DNA of 64,000 nucleotides from Odontesthes bonariensis (taxonomy: Eukaryota; Chordata; Actinopteri; Atheriniformes; Atherinopsidae): positions 33,533,714 through 33,597,713 of the forward strand of contig NC_134525.1 of assembly GCF_027942865.1 (NCBI RefSeq), in the 5' to 3' direction. The translations under genes and the position numbers were made by a program. A model generated the notes under the pieces. It was not told the DNA's origin. It worked only from the letters and a program-made list of their open reading frames with translations, and ran no database searches. Below, in pieces: positions 58,126-64,000 of this stretch (position 1 is the stretch's first letter; each line of letters opens with the position of its first letter).

Positions 58126-58420
58126 TGTCATGACATTCTCTTGACATCTGGCCTAGTTACATCCTGTGCCTTGTTGACTGGTTCATATGAATATTGTTGA
58201 TAGTTAGAATGAGCGTGTTTATGATAAACTGCGAAAGCTAGGCGCCTCCAGAGAGGGCCACGTACACTTGTTATGATAAAACGGTATAAAAGGGTGTCAC
58301 AAAATGAGCTCGTCGGACATTTTGTACATTCTGTATGCATATTTGCTGTGACAGTTTGTTCAATAAACTCCCCAATGGACGGCTGACCGACGCGTGATTC
58401 GACTCATTTTCTCCACAACA
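58126..58420 (+). mobile_element. LTR of a tRNA-Trp-primed retroelement (fossil)
   Basis: 295 bp from TGTCATGACA to CCACAACA. It contains a TATA box tataaaa (58285) and a polyadenylation signal aataaa (58362), and is followed 3 bp later by a primer binding site. The 5' LTR and leader are present; no gag, pol or env is recognised downstream and no second LTR lies in the window. Broken. Confidence 0.75.
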
Positions 58421-58423
58421 TAA

Positions 58424-58441
58424 TGGTGACCCCGAATTCGT
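58424..58441 (+). promoter_or_regulatory. Primer binding site, tRNA-Trp type
   Basis: TGGTGACCCCGA matches the complement of the 3' end of tRNA-Trp for 12 nt, then departs. It is placed 3 bp after the LTR end, as in vertebrate retroelements. Confidence 0.7.
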
Positions 58442-60400
58442 GAGATTTTGCATCTGGATCCCGGCGGAGCGTGTCCTTGTGCCCCGACAACCGACATCAG
58501 CTGTAACAAGCCGGCAGGTTGGATGTTTTTCCTACCATTACGCAGCTGATTTCTGTTAGTGGAGCACGGCTGACCGCTTTTGTCCGGCTTCCCCAAATTT
58601 AAAAGAACACAGGAGAGAGTACGGATTCTGCATCGGTAAGCACTTCATTGTTTACCTCTGCGCAGGGGGGCTGTTGAAATTGTTTGAAATTGTGGGCCAA
58701 GGGGAGCCAAATGTTTGAATTAAGATAAAATTGGGTGAACAGCAGCTTATGTGAGTTGTAAAGCAGACAGCTGTGAGCAGCTGGTCTTGCTTGTGTTGTT
58801 GTATTTTGTTTTTGTGGTAATTAAGAAGGGCTAGTCGCCGGCTCCGGCAATTTGTGAATCGGGTGAGACCTCAGTATAAAGACATTTTTCTTTAGAAGAA
58901 ATTTCAAATTCGTTTATGAATTGGCCACAGGAGATTATATTAAAGAGGTCACAGCTGATAAAGTACACGTCAGCGTTTGTTGCATTGGTCAAGAAACCAT
59001 ATCACAAGGCTTGTAGAGAAAACACATTTTGTATTTCATATATTGCCGACGCCAACATCTCCTGAAAAATTAAAAGTCTAAATGAAAGAAATTGATAATT
59101 TAAAACTGTGAAGATTTGAACGGTGACTGACACAAAACTTTGATCGACTGACTTGGTGTGAGTGTGTGTGACCGGTCTTCGTTTGTCTGTCAATGTGTGT
59201 GAAATCCTGCTGTTTTATGTGAATATAGAATGAAGAAAAGAAAAAAGTTATTTTGTGTGATAAACCAAGGTTCTAACCTAACTCATCTCATCCCTTGACT
59301 TTTGAGTATTTTAGTCATTTTGGGTTAACACATAGAGTTAACACAACGTCTTACTTATAATCTTAGGCCAAATAAAAATTAAGTGAGTGCAGAGACACTC
59401 AGATTTGCTTCATGGTTATAATTTGCTTCATTGTTATAGTTGCCGCATTGATAGTTTGTTGAAATAAGGTGTTGTTACAGTGAAGAGCTGTGATTTTTAA
59501 ATGCTGTGTGTTTATTTCTTTAAGATTCTGTATTTTCGTTGAGTGCATCTTGTTACTATTGAATTATTGAATACTGCTGTGATTGGTGTTAAGTTTCTAA
59601 AGTTCTAGTTTCAACAGGCTAGTGAAGGTGTTTGGCTTTCAGGGGGACAGAGAGTGCTGCGCGTTCACGCTGCCTGTGTGAAGGTGCGCCGCTTGTCCTT
59701 GACATTTTTCTGCTGCTTCAAATGTTCGTGTGTGATCACATTTTCTTTCCTTGTTGTTTTCCAGGACACTTTATGGTTGAACTGTAATAATTATTAGTTT
59801 TCCTTAGGTAATGTGCTAATTGCAGAGTTGTTATCAGTCGAGTAAATGTTGGTTTCGCAATTCCTAAGGGAGAGTTTCTGTCCTTAGGCCATTGATTCAT
59901 CACGTCATTGACGTGAATGTTGACATTACTGATAAAGAAAGTTTTCGCTTATGCATTGTTTCTGTATCTTTTGGTCTGTATTTTCCTTGTCCACAGCGTG
60001 TTAAATTGTATTTCTTTCTCTTTCTTAACAAACGTCATTTTGAGGTGAAGAATAGTGCCATTGGTATTTCTCCCTGTCCACTGCTGGACAGATTGTATTT
60101 CTTCCTCTTTCTTAACTTGTTACAAAAGTGTGACAAACGCCATTTTGAGTTGGGGTGTGGTTCAATTGTTATGTTTGGGAGGAGTTAATAACAGCCTAGG
60201 AAGTAGACGTAATGGTGTGTTCATATTTTATTGGTTAGAATTCACGTGGTTCATTGGAGGCAGGCTTAGAGGTGTGTTCATATTTGATTGGTTAGAAGTC
60301 ACGTGTCCCAGACGTGGTTCATTGGTATGGCAAGCCTACAGTGCCACATTGCGCATCTAAGTATCACGTTAAGATTGCAATTCACCCGCTAAAAGCGCCC
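58442..60400. other. Retroelement leader, then ~1.8 kb with no gene
   Basis: A leader-like stretch runs to gcatcggtaagcac at about 58630, a good splice-donor form. Beyond it all frames are short and AT-rich. Two pairs of short direct repeats are visible: 59988-60046 with 60074-60152, around tgtatttctttctctttc and acaaacgtcattttgag, and 60213-60258 with 60271-60325, around ggtgtgttcatattttattg and ttagaattcacgtg. Each of the last pair contains an attggtt (CCAAT-box) element. Confidence 0.55.
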
Positions 60401-60416
60401 GTTTTCCCGAATTTTC

Positions 60417-60478
60417 GCCCGTTTTTTACGTCCGCAATGATGGTTCCGCCCGCTTTTTACGTCCGCAATGATGGTTCC
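60417..60478. repeat. 31-bp direct repeat, two copies
   Basis: Copies at 60417-60447 and 60448-60478 share ttttacgtccgcaatgatgg and differ by one T/C. The region is CpG-rich. Confidence 0.9.
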
Positions 60479-60513
60479 TAGACAACGCGCGTCGCGGACG
60501 CGCGTTGTCTAGG
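60477..60513. repeat. Perfect hairpin, 17-bp arms, 3-nt loop
   Basis: CCTAGACAACGCGCGTC, then GCG, then the exact reverse complement. No mismatch. It could form a very stable cruciform or RNA hairpin. Confidence 0.95.
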
Positions 60514-60530
60514 TAACGACGCGCGTAAAA

Positions 60531-60562
60531 AACGCGCGTATTGACCTGACAATACGCGCGTT
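60531..60562. repeat. Perfect hairpin, 13-bp arms, 6-nt loop
   Basis: AACGCGCGTATTG, ACCTGA, CAATACGCGCGTT, 18 bp after the first hairpin. Confidence 0.95.
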
Positions 60563-61202
60563 CAAGACGTGCGTTTTCCTAATATGATAATAATGTCCTT
60601 CCTTCTTTTCCGACAGCCAATGCATTTGACGTGGTTACGGCCAATCGCTGATCAAGGCAGCCAGACCAAGATAGTTCAGCACAGATCTGCTTTGTGGAAA
60701 ACTCTGCACAGCTCTCTGTGTGGCAATGTTGCCAAAGTTCACTGCATTGTCGTTTCACAAAGCTTTAATTTTAGGAATACAACTCCTACACATGCACTTC
60801 GCTGTTATTTTGAATCCATTTCCATGCATGTGTTCGTGTAAAAGTGTTTTCCATCGACATACATTGCCGACTAATGTTTTCTGCGTTATACTTGCTACCG
60901 GGAGTAGTTCCTCTCAACACAACAAAGTGGTGGCTCAGCGGTTAGAGTGACTGCTTAGCATAGGAAGGGAGCCGATCTTTGAGCCCGTCAGCGCAAGTGA
61001 AAAGACGCAGAAAATATAGATTAATGAAATATCAGACATTTTTCCATGCAGCTATATTCAGACGATATCTCTGTGCATTATGGAAGATTTTGAATCTTAT
61101 GTCAATGGAATCACCTGCCGCGAGTTAGATTCGAGCCAGATATGTGCCTGACAGAGCTGTGATGCGTCCTCGCGATCAGAAATCCAATCGCGACTTCTGA
61201 TC
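60563..61202. other. No gene; weak tRNA-like segment
   Basis: At 60927-60998 gtggctcagcggttagagtg fits a Pol III A box (TGGCTCAGCGG), but the B-box region (atctttgagccc) is poor and no full cloverleaf is evident. A small inverted repeat gatcagaa/ttctgatc lies at 61174-61202. Confidence 0.35.
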
Positions 61203-61495
61203 ATTGTATTAATTAATACTTATTTTGTGTATTACTTAGAACATGGCTTTAGCTTTAGGGTTAAATGCCCCCAATGACCAATAATGCTTATCTGTTTATT
61301 GTTGTTATAATAACAATAACAATAGCCATAATGATAATGTGTGCCTGATACCTTAGCAGTGTCACGTCATTGTATTGATTCATACTTATAATTTTGTGTT
61401 TATTATGAAGAACATTGCTTTGGATTTAATATCAAATGCCCCCCCTAATGACTTGTCATGTTTATTTCTGTTTCTGTATAATAATAATAACAATA
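61203..61495. repeat. Two-copy degenerate tandem repeat, ~125-165 bp
   Basis: 61203-61321 and 61370-61495 share, in order, attgtattaattaatactta, tttgtgt, gaacatggcttt, ttaaatgccccc, aatgac and ataacaataa, with many changes. AT-rich and non-coding. Confidence 0.6.
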
Positions 61496-61830
61496 AAGTG
61501 TCTTCAAAGACTGTGGGAGCTGGTATATGGAGTAATATGGAGCTTTTTTGATGATGTACAGGCTGAGTCTTAAATTTTGGTACAATCAGATCTAATGTAG
61601 ATGAACAAAATGTAAAAACAACAAATATTTAAGAATCAAGAAGAATAAAGAATCTTTATTGCCATTATACAAGATAATGAAATCTCCTTCAGACTCACGG
61701 TTAAAAGGCACACTTTGAAGTGAAACTATACACACAAGTAAAACAACTGTACACTAAGTAAAAAAAACTGTACAGAAAAAATATATACATACTATAGCAC
61801 ACAATATACAATATTTACAAGAGAAACAGA
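61496..61830. other. Downstream flank of the minus-strand gene; no gene seen
   Basis: It holds a palindrome aataaagaatctttatt at 61644-61660. The rest is AT-rich. Confidence 0.5.
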
Positions 61831-64000
61831 TTTATTTTGCTGGCCTCTGTTCTGCCAGCCACTCTTCCAGAGTTTTGCCGTTCGAGGCACGTGAACAAAA
61901 TGTCTTATTGCCGTGACGACTGTGCCCGAACTCTTTTGTTTTGGGGTGCCCACACTGGCTGCAGGTGTTGTAGCCCATTCCTCTGACGTATTTCCTTTTC
62001 TGGACTCCACTCTCCTCCTCAAGAGCCCGCCGGCGCCTGTTCCTCTCTGTGAACCGGGACACAGGAGCAGCAGGGGGCAGAATAGGAGGAGCTGGGCCTG
62101 CACTGGGTGTTGAGGCACCAGGCGCTGTCAGCATTATGAACTGCACGGGCTGTGCAGTGTCTGGTGCCGTGGAGGTGGGTAAAATTGATTGCACCCTGGT
62201 GGCAGCAGCGGGCCGTCGGCCTGGCCGCAGAACAGGAGCCTGTCCTTCCAGATTTGGAGGGAGGACAAACTCATGCCTGGGGCCAGATGTGGAGGGAAGG
62301 AGCCCCAGCTTCTCCTTGGGTGGTGGAAGCTGGTCGGGTGCCAGAGGAATCGGGTTGGTTGCAGTCATTCCCTGAGAAAGGACACTCTTCTCCTGGCTCT
62401 TCTGTCGTCGTTGAAACCTGAGAGAAGACCAGTTTTGTTAGATATGTATTCATTAGAGAACTCTTCAGTCAATTTGAGGTGAATAATGTGCCTGACCTAC
62501 CATTGAATGAGTGTCCTCTGATTTAGCTCAAAGAGCTGGATCATGGTCTCAGCCAGAACCCGCGGACTGTTGAGCACTAGGTCCCGGATGTGGTGGTAGT
62601 CGCTGAGTATCTTGGTCCATCTCCAGCCTTCTTGGTGGTGGTCTTGTGCAAAGTGCACAGCCGTGTGCACATTGCCTCCACCAAGCGGCTGGTGCTGGGC
62701 CACTGTGCTGGCCCCCCAGGATGTCCAATCAAGCAGCGCTTGACACTCTCCACACCCGGCGTGACTCCAGACCGCTTAGGAGCCTTAAAACGGCCACTTG
62801 TCAGTCTGGGCTGATGACGAGGCTGGTAGTTGACCCGCTCTTTGTCGCCTTCAGGGAGAGCTGTCCACAGCTGGATGACCTGGGTCACCTGCAGTTCAGT
62901 GAGGTAAGAAGCCTCACGGAGACCCACCAGGTAACTCGCCAGATCCTGGACCTTGTCCCACCCAGCGATCCCATCTGGTCCGAAGACTGCTCCCCAATAA
63001 ATGAATTGATTAATAGTAATATATATGAAATAAAATGTCATTAGATTGAAATAGCCAGTAATGTGTCTTACCTGAGAAGTGTCAGGAAGCGCTGAAGGGC
63101 CAGCGACAGCATGTTGTCCCCCGTCATGTGACGTGGACGGCAGGTCAGCAGGTGATGGAGGGGCCTGAGGTGGTGAGGCCTGAGGACTCGTCATCAGCGA
63201 TGAGGGCCTGTTCTCCAGATCACGGGAGAGGTCATCCTCGTGGAGCTCAGGAACGGTGATGTCGTTGAAGGTCTCCTCTTCAAACCCCTCATCCCGTACG
63301 TCCTCATCGCTGACTGCCTCCACCAGCCTGTCCTCCTCCTCTGGGCTCTGGAGCACAGGAGTCAGTGTGTTGCCGGTCTGGCTGTACAAGTACTCCATTC
63401 CCAGCAACTCACCTACAAAAACAACACATAAAACAGAAATTCTGTATTGTGAAGAAAAATATATTAAAACACAGATGTTTTCCACAAAATAATACTTTTT
63501 AGTGTTGTCACTAAACCTTCTCACAATATGTGTGTCATATGCCACACCTGTATTTAGCTGTGCTTCACATTGCTCTGCAGCAAATACCAGTTCCTCATCA
63601 TCAACCTCAGAAGTGCCTGGAGAACAAATGTTTAAACCATCAGGCCTGCTGCTAACAACACACAGAGACAAATGTACACAGGATGGTGTGTACTTACCAG
63701 AGGGGAAAAGCTGCCGTTGGGCCAAGTGTCCGGTCAGGGCTTTTGGTGGTGGTAAGGGGCACTGTGGTGCTGGAGCTGCAAAAAGTGGAGGGTCTGTGTT
63801 TTACAAGTCTGTAAAATGTTAAAGCTACACATGTAGAACTGATGGAGGGAAAATTCAAACTGCTACTCACAGGGTTTGGCTGGTGATGTCAGCTTTTTTG
63901 CCAGCTGTGAGGGAGACAAATGTTTGCTCCGTGCCAGCAGCGCTTTCACAGTGGCAGTTTTCCATGGGCCAGTTTGGATTCCAGAGGAGGTGGAGGCTGC
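61831..64000 (-). CDS. Multi-exon gene of an uncharacterised repetitive fish family (partial)
   Basis: The minus-strand gene enters from the right edge. Exons I can support, in order of transcription, are 64000-63871, 63775-63698, 63616-63548, 63412-63072, about 62986-62501 and 62417-61832. Introns have GT/AG ends, and the first four exons join in phase (KP|S, SG|TSEVDDEE, NTG|ELLGMEYL). The protein is acidic in the middle (DEDVRDEGFEEETFND), then Pro-rich, then has a globular segment (KVQDLASYLVGLREASYL) and a C-terminal Cys-rich segment. The join of exon 4 to exon 5 does not keep frame with any good acceptor, and exon 5 has an internal frameshift, so this copy may be a pseudogene. I recall near-identical uncharacterised proteins in many fish, suggesting a transposon-derived family. 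Its function is unknown. Confidence 0.65.
61832..62417 (-). CDS. Terminal exon: Pro-rich linker and Cys-rich zinc-binding end
   Basis: About 194 residues from FQRRQKSQEKSVLSQG to LAEQRPAK. Residues 55-130 are rich in Pro and Ala. RFTERNRRRRALEEES is strongly basic. The end YNTCSQCGHPKTKEFGHSRH, then FCSRASNGKTLEEWL, has a C-x2-C ... H-x3-H ... C arrangement that could bind zinc. The open frame and good acceptor (ctctcag|gtttc) support it as real. The TAA stop (61834-61832) lies inside AATAAA (61836-61831), giving an almost absent 3' UTR if that signal is used. Confidence 0.75.
62501..62986 (-). pseudogene. Exon 5: conserved globular segment with frameshift
   Basis: Reads GIAGWDKVQDLASYLVGLRE, VIQLWTALPEGDKERVNYQ, SVKRCLIGHPGGPAQWPSTS and RLVEAMCTRLCTLHK. 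A different frame then carries on with GWRWTKILSDYHHIRDLVL and IQLFELNQRTLIQW. The switch is near 62645-62655 and needs one base. The exon ends at a good donor (caatg|gtaggt), and its last codon is completed by the next exon to give IQWFQRRQKSQ, resembling a homeodomain-like helix end. The start is uncertain: possible acceptors lie at 62974, 62986 and 62989. Confidence 0.65.

Noticed and set aside
57964-58147. N-terminal extension of the Tx1 ORF1 frame to an ATG at 58147
   Set aside because: The extension reads through the hAT-like and LTR sequence and has no relation to Tx1 ORF1.
58128-58596. Three short minus-strand frames over the LTR and leader
   Set aside because: They lie antisense to recognised LTR signals and match nothing.
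61203-61495. Possible tandem satellite in the AT-rich region
   Set aside because: Only two degenerate copies are visible, so it is listed as a simple local duplication and not as an array.

Overview
This window is eukaryotic and almost certainly from a ray-finned (teleost) fish. The evidence is the set of mobile elements: L2-clade LINEs whose ORF1 has an esterase-like domain, a Tx1-clade (L1-group) LINE, a PIF/Harbinger DNA transposon with a Myb-like second gene, tRNA-Trp-primed LTR debris, and a multi-exon gene of a repetitive fish protein family. No species can be named from the sequence alone.

Region 1 (1-38754) is one head-to-tail satellite array of about 63 units of roughly 617 bp. Every unit carries a 72-nt sequence that folds as tRNA-Gly with anticodon UCC. 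Twelve copies are intact at every stem and promoter position I checked, eight have one tolerable or mild change, and 43 are broken. Most broken copies lose the G53-C61 pair of the T stem; four have lost the 3' end of the gene. The array has a higher-order structure: a 4,940-bp block of eight units is duplicated in tandem (20256-30135), the first 3.5 kb recur 16,014 bp downstream, and smaller blocks recur at offsets of 1,237, 4,942 and 20,350 bp. The array begins before the window.

Region 2 (38755-44230) is the right edge of the array. A 5'-truncated L2 LINE split the last unit, and a second L2 in the opposite orientation, with an open 899-codon frame, is nested inside the first. A 0.43-kb piece of the satellite unit follows at 43525-43955, and the array then ends in a (TA)n tract.

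Region 3 (44232-58420) is a graveyard of nested transposons. An L2 fragment is split by a PIF/Harbinger element (44607-46876) whose Myb-like gene has an 11-copy 33-bp minisatellite expansion. A nearly full-length but broken L2 (46924-about 52045, minus strand) follows. Then comes a Tx1-clade LINE (52090-57963, minus strand) carrying a solo LTR and a 557-bp DNA element with a helicase-like N-terminal fragment. A short hAT-like piece and an LTR with a tRNA-Trp-type primer binding site close the region.

Region 4 (58421-61830) holds no recognisable coding sequence. It has short duplications and a strongly CpG-rich patch with two near-perfect hairpins (60477-60562). Region 5 (61831-64000) is the 3' part of a minus-strand, multi-exon gene that runs off the right edge. 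It ends in a Cys-rich zinc-binding segment, and its stop codon overlaps the AATAAA signal.
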